Virus record (IMG/VR): IMGVR_UViG_3300046694_000202
Location: 19,430-83,429 of that record
Source of the DNA: a virus
Direction: 5' to 3' (one strand)
DNA length: 64,000 nt
The notes beneath the pieces were generated by a model. It was not told where the DNA came from and ran no database searches. It saw only the letters and a program-made list of their open reading frames with translations. Positions 14,653-24,003 of the stretch are shown in pieces. The translations under genes and the position numbers were made by a program. The stretch's first letter is position 1. Every line of letters begins with the position of its first letter.

Positions 14653-16216
14653 GGGCATCGGCGGCGCCATCAGTTCGGCGCTCGCGATCATCCTTCCGCG
14701 CACGAAGGGAGCTGGGAAAGGCTCGTCGATGCCGGGGACGTACAACCCGAGCGCGCCCGAGCAGATCCTCTCGCTGCCAACCTACCGCGAGCACCTGACC
14801 GACATCTTCACGACGCGCTCGGCGAACGACTCGCGCACGTTGATCAAGAGCCTGTTCACGCAGGATCCGGACATGTCGGCGGCGGTGAACGCGTACCTGA
14901 CGGTGGCCAACACCGATATGGTCGCGGTCGTCCGTGACGTGAACGGGATGATCGACCGCGAGGGGCAGAAGCTCCTGAACGCGGCGATGGAAGCCTACGA
15001 CACCCGCTTCGACTATTCGAAGGGGTTCGACCTGCGCCCGTCGTGGAAGGAGCTGGCCGAGAACTTCCGCTACCTGCTGCTCGCGGGCGGCACGCTGCCG
15101 GTCGAAATGGTGCTCTCGAAGACCTTCGCGCCGCAGGAGTTCCGGATGATCGATCCGGTCACGCTCAACTGGAAGCAGACGCAACCGGGCGTGTTCGCGC
15201 CGATCCAGAAGACGACGAGCGGCGAAATCATTGACTTGAACATCCCTACGTTCTTCGTCAAGTTCTTTCGTCGTGACCCAACCAATCTGTACACCTACTC
15301 ACCTTTCGTTTCGACGATCAACACCATCGCCGCGCGACAACAAGTCATCAACGACCTGTATCGCATCATGCAGCTGACGGGTTATCCCCGTATGGAGATC
15401 GTTGTAGTCGAAGAAGTCGTGACTCGTAATGCTCCGCTTGAGATCAAGGCGGATCAGGAGAAGCTTCAAGCGTACGTGCAGCAGGTTCTCGCCTCGATCA
15501 GCTCGTCTGTCGCCAACATCCGGCCGGATCAAGCGTTCGTCCACACCGATGCTGCTGAAGTGAAGATGACGAACGAGAAGAACCCAGGCATGGCCCTGGA
15601 CATCTCGAAGATCATCGACACGCTCAACTCGCAGAACCAGGCGGGCCTGCGGATCATGGGCACGATCATCGGTCGGGGCAACGCGGGTGTGAATACGGCC
15701 TCCGTCGAGGCGCGCATTTTCTCGATGATCGCCGAAGAGCTGAACCAGCCGATCGCCGACCTCTTCTCCGACATGCTGACACTGGCCATCCGCCTGCAAG
15801 GCTCGCAGTCGTCCGTGTCCGTGAAGTTCAAGCCCGTCGAGCTGCGGCCGGCGACCGAACTCGAACCGCAGTTCACGATGCGTCAAGCGCGCCTGAAGGC
15901 TGACCTGTCGCTCGGCATCATCGACGACGACGAATACCACCTTGAGATGTACGGCCGCTTGCGTCCGGACAGCGCACCAATCCTCACCGGCACGAACTTC
16001 ATGCCAGGGACCAACGCGCAGGCTCAAGCCCAGCTTGATCAGCAAACCGCCGCGGCGAGCGCGGCTGTGGGCGATCAGAACAACTCGAACAGCACGACGA
16101 GCAAGAACAATCCGTCGTCGAACGCGAAGAAGGTCTCGCCCAATTCTGACCCGATGGGACGCTCGCTTTCACCGAGTGGTTCGAAGTCCGCATCAAGCAA
16201 CGGTGTGAAGCCTTAA
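14618..16216 (+). CDS. Portal protein
   Basis: 532 residues. Position straight after terL and before the protease fits the portal. Sequence features fit too: MIDPVTLNWKQT, LIKSLFTQDPDMSAAVNAYL and a long region ending in AELNQPIADLFSDML are typical of SPP1/HK97-class portals. The Ser/Asn/Ala-rich C-terminal tail (about 470-532) is disordered. The start at 14618 (MATPKTASSTSKG) overlaps terL by 35 bases; an upstream in-frame start at 14522 is less likely. It forms the dodecameric DNA channel at one capsid vertex. Confidence 0.85.
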   Translation: MATPKTASSTSKGIGGAISSALAIILPRTKGAGKGSSMPGTYNPSAPEQILSLPTYREHLTDIFTTRSANDSRTLIKSLFTQDPDMSAAVNAYLTVANTDMVAVVRDVNGMIDREGQKLLNAAMEAYDTRFDYSKGFDLRPSWKELAENFRYLLLAGGTLPVEMVLSKTFAPQEFRMIDPVTLNWKQTQPGVFAPIQKTTSGEIIDLNIPTFFVKFFRRDPTNLYTYSPFVSTINTIAARQQVINDLYRIMQLTGYPRMEIVVVEEVVTRNAPLEIKADQEKLQAYVQQVLASISSSVANIRPDQAFVHTDAAEVKMTNEKNPGMALDISKIIDTLNSQNQAGLRIMGTIIGRGNAGVNTASVEARIFSMIAEELNQPIADLFSDMLTLAIRLQGSQSSVSVKFKPVELRPATELEPQFTMRQARLKADLSLGIIDDDEYHLEMYGRLRPDSAPILTGTNFMPGTNAQAQAQLDQQTAAASAAVGDQNNSNSTTSKNNPSSNAKKVSPNSDPMGRSLSPSGSKSASSNGVKP

Positions 16217-16223
16217 AAACTCT

Positions 16224-16252
16224 TTGACTCTCGTGTAGCCCGTCGAAATAAT
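16224..16252 (+). promoter_or_regulatory. Candidate late promoter, capsid genes
   Basis: TTGACT - 17 bases - AATAAT. The surrounding AACTCTTTG...CCCGTCGA is shared with the site at 43066-43094, pointing to a common late promoter. GTAGCCCGT (16235-16243) and ACGGGCTAC (16253-16261) form a perfect inverted repeat flanking the -10. Confidence 0.5.
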
Positions 16253-16293
16253 ACGGGCTACTTAAACCAGCCCGTCTCAACAGCACCACCACC

Positions 16294-17427
16294 ATGCCGA
16301 AGAGCGTAGTCATCACACCGAGGATTCAAGCCCTCATCGCCCAGAACAACGGCGGGGAGTCGGTCGATCTGAATTCGATCGGGGTGTTCGAGGCGTCGGT
16401 GCTGAACACGCGCGCGCTGTCGAAGCCGGGATCGATTTTCGACAAGGGTCAAGTGAGCGTTGCGACGCTCAACGAGATGGCGACGTACCTGAATAGCGGT
16501 GGATTCGTCCCGCTCCAGACGTTGCACCCGATGGGTGACGAGCTGCCGATCGGCCGCTTCTTCCACGGCCAAGTCATGCCGTCCACGCTCGGCGACGGTT
16601 CGAGCGAGCTGGTTTGCCTCTTCTACCTGCCGAAGTCCGATGCGAACTTCGAGAAGCTGGATCAGGGAATCATCGACGAAGTCAGCGTCGGTGTTGTGGC
16701 TCAGCACCTGAACTGCTCCCAGTGCAACTGGGATTTCATGGGCGCGGACGCGACCACTGAGAACTTCTGGGACCGCACGTGCGCCAACGGCCACGTGCTC
16801 GGCGTCGACGGCGTCCACCTTGCCCTCAACGGCCTCGACCGCTGGACGGAAACGTCGCTGGTCTCGAAGGGCGCCGCGAACAACGCAAAGATTCTGGGGC
16901 GCGCGAAGCAGCGCCTTGGACAAGAGCAGTACGACCGCTTGGCAGCTTCGGGCGTTGCACCCGAGCAGAAAATGTTGATTGCCACCACCACAGATACCCC
17001 TCGGAGCCTGAAGATGGACAAGGAATTGAAAGAACTGATCGAGCAAGCCGCCGAACTCAAGGCCGATGCAAAGCATCACGGCCTCGTGCTGACGGCCAAG
17101 GACACGGAAATCACCGCGCTCAAGGCATCGGTCGAAGCGAAGGACGCAGAGATCGCCACGCTCAAGGCTGGCACGGAGCTGGCAGCAGCGACCGCCCAGC
17201 TGGCTGCAGTTCAAGGTCAAGTCACCACGCTGACCGAAGCAAAAGACACCGCCGAAACCGCGCTGACAGCTGCACAAGCTGAACTCGCGACGGCTCAAGC
17301 GCAGATCGCAACGCTGCAAGCAGGCGCCGGCAACGGTGGCAAGGCTCAAGGCGCGGCGAATGCAGACGTGAAGCTCGGACAAGCCTCGCCGTCGTCGGCG
17401 TTCAAGGCTGCACCGCGCGCACGCTAA
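16294..17427 (+). CDS. Prohead protease fused to scaffold
   Basis: 377 residues. Residues 1-200 look like a prohead protease: LHPMGDELPIGRF supplies a histidine and DEVSVGVV (about 128-135) matches the 'SIG/SVG' serine motif of HK97-type proteases. An inserted CSQC ... CANGH (about 146-170) could bind zinc. Residues 235-350 are an Ala/Lys/Glu coiled coil, the expected internal scaffold, and the end is low complexity. It would shape the prohead, then cleave itself and other head proteins. Preceded by the candidate promoter at 16224. Confidence 0.75.
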   Translation: MPKSVVITPRIQALIAQNNGGESVDLNSIGVFEASVLNTRALSKPGSIFDKGQVSVATLNEMATYLNSGGFVPLQTLHPMGDELPIGRFFHGQVMPSTLGDGSSELVCLFYLPKSDANFEKLDQGIIDEVSVGVVAQHLNCSQCNWDFMGADATTENFWDRTCANGHVLGVDGVHLALNGLDRWTETSLVSKGAANNAKILGRAKQRLGQEQYDRLAASGVAPEQKMLIATTTDTPRSLKMDKELKELIEQAAELKADAKHHGLVLTAKDTEITALKASVEAKDAEIATLKAGTELAAATAQLAAVQGQVTTLTEAKDTAETALTAAQAELATAQAQIATLQAGAGNGGKAQGAANADVKLGQASPSSAFKAAPRAR

Positions 17428-17448
17428 TCCGCAACCCGAGAGGAAAGA

Positions 17449-17853
17449 ATGGCAAACGTAATTGGTAATGGCGTAAGTCTCCGTGGTCTCTACCATGACG
17501 ACTTCCAATACCCGTTCCTGCTCGCCGCTGGTATCACCAAGGCCGATCAAGGCAAAGCCGTTGCTCTCGATGCGACGGCTGCGAACACGGTGAAGCTGGC
17601 TGGCGACGGAGACCGGATCATTGGTCGGCTGGAAGTGGTTGAAAACCGCGTTCAGGAAGGCATCAACATCGGCACGGTCTCGATTCAAGGTGGTCTCGAC
17701 TACCCGGTCAAGGTCGGCGAAGCGCTCGTCAACGGCGATAGCCTCGTCGGTTCGGCGGGTGGTCTCGTCAAGAAGGCCGGCGCAGGCGTGCTCACGAACT
17801 GGGTGGTCGTTCAGGTTCTCACGAACGGCAACGCAGTCGCGATCAAAGGCTAA
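17449..17853 (+). CDS. Probable capsid decoration protein
   Basis: 134 residues, MANVIGNGVSLRGLYHDDFQYPF. Small, glycine- and valine-rich, beta-type, just before the major capsid gene: the place and composition of a head-stabilising protein (gpD-like or DUF2190-like). GAGAGGAAAG lies upstream as ribosome site. It would trimerise on the expanded capsid. No signature motif, so this rests on position and composition. Confidence 0.65.
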   Translation: MANVIGNGVSLRGLYHDDFQYPFLLAAGITKADQGKAVALDATAANTVKLAGDGDRIIGRLEVVENRVQEGINIGTVSIQGGLDYPVKVGEALVNGDSLVGSAGGLVKKAGAGVLTNWVVVQVLTNGNAVAIKG

Positions 17854-17863
17854 AGAAGCTCCG

Positions 17864-17887
17864 CAGCCCTGTCCACCACCAGGGCTG
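17864..17887. other. Hairpin before the major capsid gene
   Basis: CAGCCCTG-tccaccac-CAGGGCTG, 8-bp stem with no T-run. Possibly an RNA stabiliser or processing site that raises capsid expression. Confidence 0.4.
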
Positions 17888-17924
17888 TTGAGCGGTTTCA
17901 CAACACCACCACACGGATCAGAAC

Positions 17925-19112
17925 ATGCCCGATTTGATTGATATCAAGCGCGAAGCGCCTGAAGCAGTCCTCAGCAACCTGCGTCCCGCAGATGCTTCGG
18001 ACCAAGGCAAGTCGGTGGATGCAGGCAAGCGCCTCATCCGCCTCGCTGCCGACGCAGGCCTCGGTCTGCGCGACTACCTCACGCTGGCGATCGACCCGCG
18101 TAAGGCCGCGGAACCCGCTCGCTACGATGGCCTCAACGGCTACGAAGCAGCTCTCTCGTACCTGAACCTCCCGGTTCGTACGGACCTCGAAAACGGCGTG
18201 CTGCTGCAAGCTGCATCGGAAACGTTCCAAACGTATCCGGGCACGCGTGCGATGTTCCCGGAAGTGATGGACGACGTGCTGCGCTGGCGCAACCGTCAGG
18301 ACCAGCTCGAACAAGTCGCTCCGCTGCTCGCGCAATCGCGCACGATCAACGGCACCGAGATGATCTCGACGTTCGTCGACGACGACTCGGCAGAGCGCAC
18401 GACGCACTCCGTCGCTGAATTCGGCCGCGTGCCGGTTCGCACGATCCGCACGTCGCAACAAACCGTGGGCATCTTCAAGCACGGCTCGGGCTACCGTACC
18501 TCGTACGAGTTCAACCGCCGCGCTTCGCTCGACATCATGACGCCGTTCGCGTCGCGTGTCGGTCGCGAGCTGGAAATCTCGAAGGTCCGCGCAGCAACCA
18601 GCATCCTGATCAACGGTGACGGCGTCAACGCTGCAGCTCCGGTGGTCGGCGTGTCGGCATTCGGCGGCAATCAAGCCAACGCGTTCTCGACGAACTACAA
18701 GGCTTTGGCCAAGTGGCTCATGAAGCGCGCGAAGGACGGCTACCCGATCGACACGATCGCAGGCAACTACGACATGTTCGTGGAACTGCTGTTCATGTTC
18801 CAGCCGGTCACGAACCTCGGCTCGAACACGGACATCGAAGCGATGGTTGCGCACGGCACGCCGAAGATCAACACGTCGCTGCCGATCCTCAACAAGTCGG
18901 TGAACTTCGTGCTGTCGAGCGGCGTCCCGGCTGGTCAGCTGATCGGCTTCACGAAGGGCGAAACGCTGGAAGAGCTGGTCGAAGCTGGTTCGAACATCGC
19001 TGAAAACGAGCGCTCGATCATCAACCAGTCCATCACCTACGTGCGTACCGAGAACACGGGCTACAAGCTCGCGTTTGGCGACACGCGTCAGATCCTGGAC
19101 ACCACGGCCTAA
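17925..19112 (+). CDS. Major capsid protein
   Basis: 395 residues, MPDLIDIKREAPEAVLSN. Position after protease/scaffold and decoration genes, length, and an HK97-like pattern (long helix-rich N-terminus to about 110, then the mixed body with RTIRTSQQTVGIFKHGSGYR and SFINQSITYV-like C-terminal strands) identify it. A strong terminator follows directly, as expected after the most abundant structural product. The N-terminal segment may be removed by the protease. Confidence 0.85.
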   Translation: MPDLIDIKREAPEAVLSNLRPADASDQGKSVDAGKRLIRLAADAGLGLRDYLTLAIDPRKAAEPARYDGLNGYEAALSYLNLPVRTDLENGVLLQAASETFQTYPGTRAMFPEVMDDVLRWRNRQDQLEQVAPLLAQSRTINGTEMISTFVDDDSAERTTHSVAEFGRVPVRTIRTSQQTVGIFKHGSGYRTSYEFNRRASLDIMTPFASRVGRELEISKVRAATSILINGDGVNAAAPVVGVSAFGGNQANAFSTNYKALAKWLMKRAKDGYPIDTIAGNYDMFVELLFMFQPVTNLGSNTDIEAMVAHGTPKINTSLPILNKSVNFVLSSGVPAGQLIGFTKGETLEELVEAGSNIAENERSIINQSITYVRTENTGYKLAFGDTRQILDTTA

Positions 19113-19130
19113 CAGCCACTGGGTTGAGGT

Positions 19131-19161
19131 AAAGGCCCGCCCCGATCGGGCGGGCCTTTTT
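19131..19161 (+). terminator. Intrinsic terminator after major capsid gene
   Basis: AAAGGCCCGCCC-CGATC-GGGCGGGCCTTT followed by TT; 12-bp stem. Probably partial, since structural genes continue. Confidence 0.9.
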
Positions 19162-19185
19162 CGCACCTGCTCTGGACTCCTACAC

Positions 19186-19506
19186 ATGAAAGTCATCGCC
19201 ATCACCACCGGCGCGTTCCAGCTGCTCGACTCGCTCACGGGCGACTTGATCTCTGCGTTCCGCCCGTCCGTCGTCGAGAAGACCTCGTTCCTGACCGCGC
19301 GCCACGCGATCGATCAGGTGAAGGTGCTCGCCGAAGTCGCGGACAGCGCAACCGACGACGAATTTGCCAAGCACTGGCACGAGGCCGGCAAAGACATCGA
19401 CCTCGCCGTTCAGTCGTTCACCGCAATCCACAGCCTCGTTGCCGCGGCTGCACCGGAAGCCGACCCGGCCCCGGCGAAGAAGTCGGCGAAGAAAGCCACT
19501 GAATAA
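19186..19506 (+). CDS. Hypothetical head-region protein, 106 aa
   Basis: MKVIAITTGAFQLLDSLTGD; start at 19186 lies after the terminator. An alpha/beta opening, a helical middle, and an Ala/Pro/Lys tail (APEADPAPAKKSAKKATE). It sits where head-completion or capsid-associated proteins occur. Not recognised by sequence. Confidence 0.65.
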   Translation: MKVIAITTGAFQLLDSLTGDLISAFRPSVVEKTSFLTARHAIDQVKVLAEVADSATDDEFAKHWHEAGKDIDLAVQSFTAIHSLVAAAAPEADPAPAKKSAKKATE

Positions 19507-19517
19507 CCGGAGCCATC

Positions 19518-19931
19518 ATGGCAAACGATCTCAAGTACAGCCCCACGCTGAAGAACGCGCAGCAGGACGCAATTACCGCCACGCTCGGCGCGAACGCTGT
19601 CCTCGAAATCTACAGCGGTTCAAAACCCGCTGGCCCGACGACCGCGATCGGCGCGCAAGTGCTGCTCGCCTCGCTGGCCTGCAACGCCACGTTCGCACCG
19701 GGTTCATCGAACGGCGTGCTGACGTTGAACAGCATCGCGAACGGCACGGGTACGGCCGGCGCTGCGGGCGGCACGGTCGCCACGTGGTTCCGTTTGAAGA
19801 CCTCGGGCGGCACCGCGCACGTCGACGGTACGGTCGGCATCAGCGGCTGCGACCTGAATATCAACAACACGAACATCGCGACGGGTCAGACCGTTAGCGT
19901 CACGGGCTTCACGCTGGCTAACGCTAACTAA
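19518..19931 (+). CDS. Beta-rich structural protein, 137 aa
   Basis: MANDLKYSPTLKNAQQDAIT. Gly/Ala/Thr-rich with predicted beta strands (VLTLNSIANG, VATWFRLKTSGG). Possibly a virion surface or adaptor protein. Its C-terminal strands resemble the N-terminal domain of the next gene product in composition only. Confidence 0.65.
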   Translation: MANDLKYSPTLKNAQQDAITATLGANAVLEIYSGSKPAGPTTAIGAQVLLASLACNATFAPGSSNGVLTLNSIANGTGTAGAAGGTVATWFRLKTSGGTAHVDGTVGISGCDLNINNTNIATGQTVSVTGFTLANAN

Positions 19932-19943
19932 GCGGGGTAGCAA

Positions 19944-22652
19944 ATGGGTGCGCTGTCCGGCTCCAATTCCGTAACGAGCAGCGCTACCACTTTCAACCTG
20001 TCCTCGCCGGCACAGACGGATTACATCGTCTATCCGGCGACGACAACGCCGACCAGAAAGAGCGGTGCTGGCTCGACGATCATCGCGGCGGCGGTGCTCG
20101 GCGCCGTCTCGTTCGCGACGTTCAACTACGGCAACAACCTGTTCACCTGGACAGGGGGTGCGCCGACCGCGAGCGGAACGGCGGTCGCGGGCGGGATCTA
20201 CACGAACCCCACCACCGCTTCGGCGGTGGGTCAGGGTATTCGGCTCGTCCTTCCGGCCGATACGAATTCACGCACGGCCGTCATCTACTGGGGCGCGAAT
20301 AGCTGCGCGCCGCAGCTCGTCGCGACGCTCTCGGACGGCAGCGCCACACCCCTGACGCTCACGCCGACCGCGACCGGCTCGAACATCGACATCTACTACG
20401 CCGCGACCATCACGTTTGCGGCGAACAGCGCGGGCCAGACGCTGACGATCGACATGACGGTGAAGACGCTCCAGTCGGGCGGCAACATCTTCATCGGCGC
20501 GGCGAAGTATCTGACGGCGGTCTCGTCAATCACCGGCTCGGGCGCGGGTGTCCAGAACGCGAACACCAGCTCGGCGTCGGGCACGGTGGGCATCACCGGC
20601 TCGGGCGCCGGCACGCAGGCGAAGGACACCGCAGCGGCCACCGGTACGGTCAGCGTTTCTGGGGCCGCTGCATCGACGCAAGCGCCGGATAGCGCGGCGG
20701 CAACCGGCGCCGTGGGCATCAGTGGTACGGGCGCAGTCACCGAGGGCAAGGACGTAAGCACCGGCACCGGCGCGGTCGCCGTCTCGGGGTCTGCAGCGCT
20801 CACCGAAGGCAAGGACGTAAGCACGGCCACGGGCGCCGTAGGCGTGTCTGGGGCAGGCTCCGCGACCCAGGCGAAGGACAACGCAGCGGCAACCGGCGCC
20901 GTAGGCGTGGCGGGCCTCGGAAGCGCTTCCCAGGCCAAGAACACGGGCAGCGCGACCGCCACGGTTGGCATCAGCGGCTCGGGCGCGGCGACGCAGGCGA
21001 AGAACACCAGCTCGGCGACGGCGCAGCTCGGCGTGTCGGGCGCGGCCACGGGCACGCAGCAGAAGGATGTGAGCGCGGCGAGCGGCGCGACCGGTATCAG
21101 CGGCGCGGGCGCGGCCACGCAACAGAAGGACTCGGCGAGCGCGGCCGGCGCGGTTGAGGTTAGCGGCGCGGGCGCGGCGACCCAGCAGAAGAACACGGCG
21201 TCGGGAACCGGCGTCGTGCTCGATGGGATCGTCGGCAGCGGCGCGGGCACACAGGCACCGAACGCGGCAGCAGCCACTGGCACGGTGAGCGTGTCTGGCT
21301 CCGCTGCGGCGACGCAAGCGAAGGACACCAGCTCGGGAACGGGCACGGTCGGTATCACCGGCGCGGGCGCGGCGACGCAAGCGAAGGACACCAGCTCGGG
21401 AACGGGCACGGTCGGTATCACCGGCAGCGCGGCGATCACGCAGCAGCCGAACGTCAGCACCGCGACCGGCGCGATCGGCAACGTCTCGCAGGGCAGTGCG
21501 GCGATCACGCAGCAGCCGAACGCCGCCAGCGGAACAGGCACGGTCGGCATCACCGGCACGGGCGCGGCGACGCAGAAACCGGACGCGAGCGCGGCGAGCG
21601 CGGCGGTCTCAGTCGACGGCAGCGCAGCGGCGAGCGCCGCGCGCGACGGCGCGAACGGATCTGGCGCGGTCGAGATCACCGGCACGGGCGCCGCGACTCA
21701 GGCGCGCAACGTCATGAATGGCGTCGGCTCGGTCTCGAACAACGAGATCACCGGCACGGGCGCGGGTGTGCAAGCCCCGAACGTGTCGGCGGCGACGGGC
21801 GCCGTGGAAATCACCGGCACCGCTGCGCCCGTGCAGCGCGCCAACGTATCGCACGCAACAGCCTTCGTCGATAGCGGCGAAGCACCCCCGGCCCCGAGCC
21901 ATAACCCTGTTTTGAACAAAGGACGAACCATGAAATGGTTCCAAGCTGGTGAAGACCTCACCTTCGATATCGAGATCCTGGTCGGCGGGGTGCCCTCGCA
22001 GCCGGACCCTGGCACCGTCACGTTCACCGTGCGCGATCAGAACGGGGTGGCTATCCCCGGCCTGAACAACCAGCCGGTCAACGTGCCGGGAACGACCGCG
22101 TCGATCTCTGTGCCCGCCGCCTCGAACATGCTCGCCGATGGCGCGGAGAGCGAGTCGCGCTTCGTGACGCTCGCCTACATCGCATCGGGTCAAAGCCGGC
22201 AGCTGCGCACGTCGTACAGCCTGCACGCGTTCCTGCCGATCGAGGCCTCGTGCGACGCGGTGCGCAGCCTCGTCGGTGTGTCCTCGGACGAACTGCCGGA
22301 CGATGACATCGCGCTGGTGCTCAGCTACTTCGACCTCGTGGCCGAAGAGGGCGACACGTTCAAGGACGCCTTCCTCGCGAAGAACCAGACTCGAGCCGCG
22401 GCGAACCGCGCGCTCGCGCTGCGCGCCGCGCTCGAAGCGGTCCCGTCCTTGCAGCTGCGGATCTTCCAGTCGCGCCAGAGCGAGAACTCCTCGTTCAGCC
22501 GCTTCGGCGCCGTCGACTGGGAACGCCTGAAGCTCGACTTGCGCGACCAGCTCGCTGCAGCGCTGAAGTTCATTTCCTCGCCCACCACGACCGCCGCGAT
22601 CCCGACGTACTTCATGGTGTCCGCTCCGACCGATAACGTGACGAACTCATAA
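19944..22652 (+). CDS. Repeat-rich virion protein with C-terminal head-completion domain
   Basis: 902 residues in three parts. Residues 1-190 are a beta-rich domain. Residues about 193-640 consist of some twenty imperfect 20-21-residue repeats of the form GSGAATQAKDTSSGTGTVGI, Ala/Gly/Ser/Thr-rich; one 63-base unit near 21307-21430 is repeated almost exactly. From residue 663 (MKWFQAGEDLTFDIEIL) a separate 240-residue domain resembles small structural proteins of the phage neck. An AAAGGA ribosome site precedes that internal ATG (21930), so a short form may also be made. The repeats may form a surface fibre. Confidence 0.75.
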   Translation: MGALSGSNSVTSSATTFNLSSPAQTDYIVYPATTTPTRKSGAGSTIIAAAVLGAVSFATFNYGNNLFTWTGGAPTASGTAVAGGIYTNPTTASAVGQGIRLVLPADTNSRTAVIYWGANSCAPQLVATLSDGSATPLTLTPTATGSNIDIYYAATITFAANSAGQTLTIDMTVKTLQSGGNIFIGAAKYLTAVSSITGSGAGVQNANTSSASGTVGITGSGAGTQAKDTAAATGTVSVSGAAASTQAPDSAAATGAVGISGTGAVTEGKDVSTGTGAVAVSGSAALTEGKDVSTATGAVGVSGAGSATQAKDNAAATGAVGVAGLGSASQAKNTGSATATVGISGSGAATQAKNTSSATAQLGVSGAATGTQQKDVSAASGATGISGAGAATQQKDSASAAGAVEVSGAGAATQQKNTASGTGVVLDGIVGSGAGTQAPNAAAATGTVSVSGSAAATQAKDTSSGTGTVGITGAGAATQAKDTSSGTGTVGITGSAAITQQPNVSTATGAIGNVSQGSAAITQQPNAASGTGTVGITGTGAATQKPDASAASAAVSVDGSAAASAARDGANGSGAVEITGTGAATQARNVMNGVGSVSNNEITGTGAGVQAPNVSAATGAVEITGTAAPVQRANVSHATAFVDSGEAPPAPSHNPVLNKGRTMKWFQAGEDLTFDIEILVGGVPSQPDPGTVTFTVRDQNGVAIPGLNNQPVNVPGTTASISVPAASNMLADGAESESRFVTLAYIASGQSRQLRTSYSLHAFLPIEASCDAVRSLVGVSSDELPDDDIALVLSYFDLVAEEGDTFKDAFLAKNQTRAAANRALALRAALEAVPSLQLRIFQSRQSENSSFSRFGAVDWERLKLDLRDQLAAALKFISSPTTTAAIPTYFMVSAPTDNVTNS
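21930..22652 (+). CDS. Possible internal product: 240-aa head-tail protein
   Basis: In-frame internal start MKWFQAGEDLTFDIEIL with AAAGGA eight bases upstream. It would release the C-terminal domain of the 902-residue protein as a separate head-tail connector-type protein. Its helical C-terminus (DELPDDDIALVLSYFDLVAEE) looks like a normal stand-alone neck protein. Whether both forms are made is open. Confidence 0.45.
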   Translation: MKWFQAGEDLTFDIEILVGGVPSQPDPGTVTFTVRDQNGVAIPGLNNQPVNVPGTTASISVPAASNMLADGAESESRFVTLAYIASGQSRQLRTSYSLHAFLPIEASCDAVRSLVGVSSDELPDDDIALVLSYFDLVAEEGDTFKDAFLAKNQTRAAANRALALRAALEAVPSLQLRIFQSRQSENSSFSRFGAVDWERLKLDLRDQLAAALKFISSPTTTAAIPTYFMVSAPTDNVTNS

Positions 22653-23167
22653 TGTCCGCACTCCCTAACCTCACTCGCGTCCTGATCAACCTGACGCGCG
22701 GCAACGCGAAGATCTGGGGCAACGTCAATCTGCCTAGCGCCGGTTCGGGCGGCAGGATTGCGTTCGGCCCCGTGGCCAAGACCCTGCTCGCAAAGCGCGG
22801 CTCGGTCGCGCAACCGGGCGACACGGTGCTCGATCTCGGCGACCGCTACGTGCTCGGCTACTTCAGCGAGTCGGCAAACGACCAGCTGTATCGCATGTTC
22901 CGCACGCCCTACTCCGCCGATGTCATGCGCGCGAGCGCGGGGCACGACCCGGTGACCGGCTTCGACAAGGGCAGCAAGGCGGTCAAGGTCGGCTTCGCCT
23001 GGTTCGACGTGCAGACGAGCGGCATGGCCGCAGACGTTGATTCCCTCAAGCGCACGAAATATCGGATCCTCACCGGCTATCCGCTGCAGGTCAACGACGT
23101 GATCAACGGGATGAAGATCACAAGCGTCTCGGATGAGCTGGGCATCAAAATCGCCGAGGCCGAGTAA
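22652..23167 (+). CDS. Putative neck or head-closure protein, 171 aa
   Basis: MSALPNLTRVLINLTRGNAK; TAATG junction with the preceding gene. Mixed alpha/beta, with a beta-rich C-terminus (YPLQVNDVINGMKITSVSDE). Position between the connector-type domain and the tail-completion genes suggests head closure. Not identified by motif. Confidence 0.65.
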   Translation: MSALPNLTRVLINLTRGNAKIWGNVNLPSAGSGGRIAFGPVAKTLLAKRGSVAQPGDTVLDLGDRYVLGYFSESANDQLYRMFRTPYSADVMRASAGHDPVTGFDKGSKAVKVGFAWFDVQTSGMAADVDSLKRTKYRILTGYPLQVNDVINGMKITSVSDELGIKIAEAE

Positions 23168-24003
23168 TGGAACTCGACCGCCCCTTTGAAAAAGACTGGG
23201 ACGACCTGAACGCCTACGTCGAGAACGTCTTCTTCACGAACGTGAACAAGGTGGTCAATGGGGCGGCGTACGACCTTGCGGATGACATCGAGAGGAAGCT
23301 CACGAAGCAGCTCGACACCTTCTTCTCGAACCTCTCGGACATGGTCGGCCGGTGGAAGAACGCCGCGCCGAAGTGGGTCCAGGACATCAACGGGCCGTGG
23401 ACCGACTACAGCGACGACTACGCCGACTTCAAGCAGGTCAGGGAGCGCGGCGCGCGCGACTACTTCGTGCTGCGCGAGATGGCGCCGGTCGCGCGCAGCA
23501 GAACCCGCCTCGCGCGCCGGCTACGCCGTGAGCGCTTCACGCGCGGGAAGAAGAAGGGAAAGCTGCGCGGGCCGAGTCTGAAGCAAGAACTCAAGACGCT
23601 CGGCAACCCCTCGGCGTACTGGGGTAGGGTCGTCGTTACGATCGAGTCGATGACGAACACGGACACGGGCAGGCGGCGCTACAACAAGGGCACGCAGCGT
23701 CGAGGCAAGCGCCCTGGTGGGCAGATCCTGAGTCCGGCCGCTGACTATCTCACCCTGCACATCGAATGGCTCCCCTCTCTGGAGGGGCTTGACGTGCTCG
23801 ACCGCGGTGTGACCGAAGAGCCGCGGGAAGGAATGCTGGGTCTGCCGGGCGAGATCGCCGTGAAGCTTGAGACGATCCAGTGGCGCAAAGACGGCAAGCA
23901 GGCATATCGTCCGCTGCTCGGCCCGTACATGCTCTGGTATCAGGACACAACGGTGCGACAGACAATCCAGAAAATCACGGCTCAACACGGAGCACAACTA
24001 TGA
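23167..24003 (+). CDS. Putative tail-completion or minor structural protein, 278 aa
   Basis: MELDRPFEKDWDDLNAYVEN; TAATG junction. The N-terminal half is helical; the middle is very basic (RTRLARRLRRERFTRGKKKG), then a beta-rich C-terminal half. Location matches gp10-like neck proteins. The basic segment could contact DNA or the tail terminator. Confidence 0.6.
   Translation: MELDRPFEKDWDDLNAYVENVFFTNVNKVVNGAAYDLADDIERKLTKQLDTFFSNLSDMVGRWKNAAPKWVQDINGPWTDYSDDYADFKQVRERGARDYFVLREMAPVARSRTRLARRLRRERFTRGKKKGKLRGPSLKQELKTLGNPSAYWGRVVVTIESMTNTDTGRRRYNKGTQRRGKRPGGQILSPAADYLTLHIEWLPSLEGLDVLDRGVTEEPREGMLGLPGEIAVKLETIQWRKDGKQAYRPLLGPYMLWYQDTTVRQTIQKITAQHGAQL

Noticed and set aside
20520-21860. Repeat block as a CRISPR or satellite array
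   Set aside because: It stays in one open frame and encodes regular 20-21-residue repeats.
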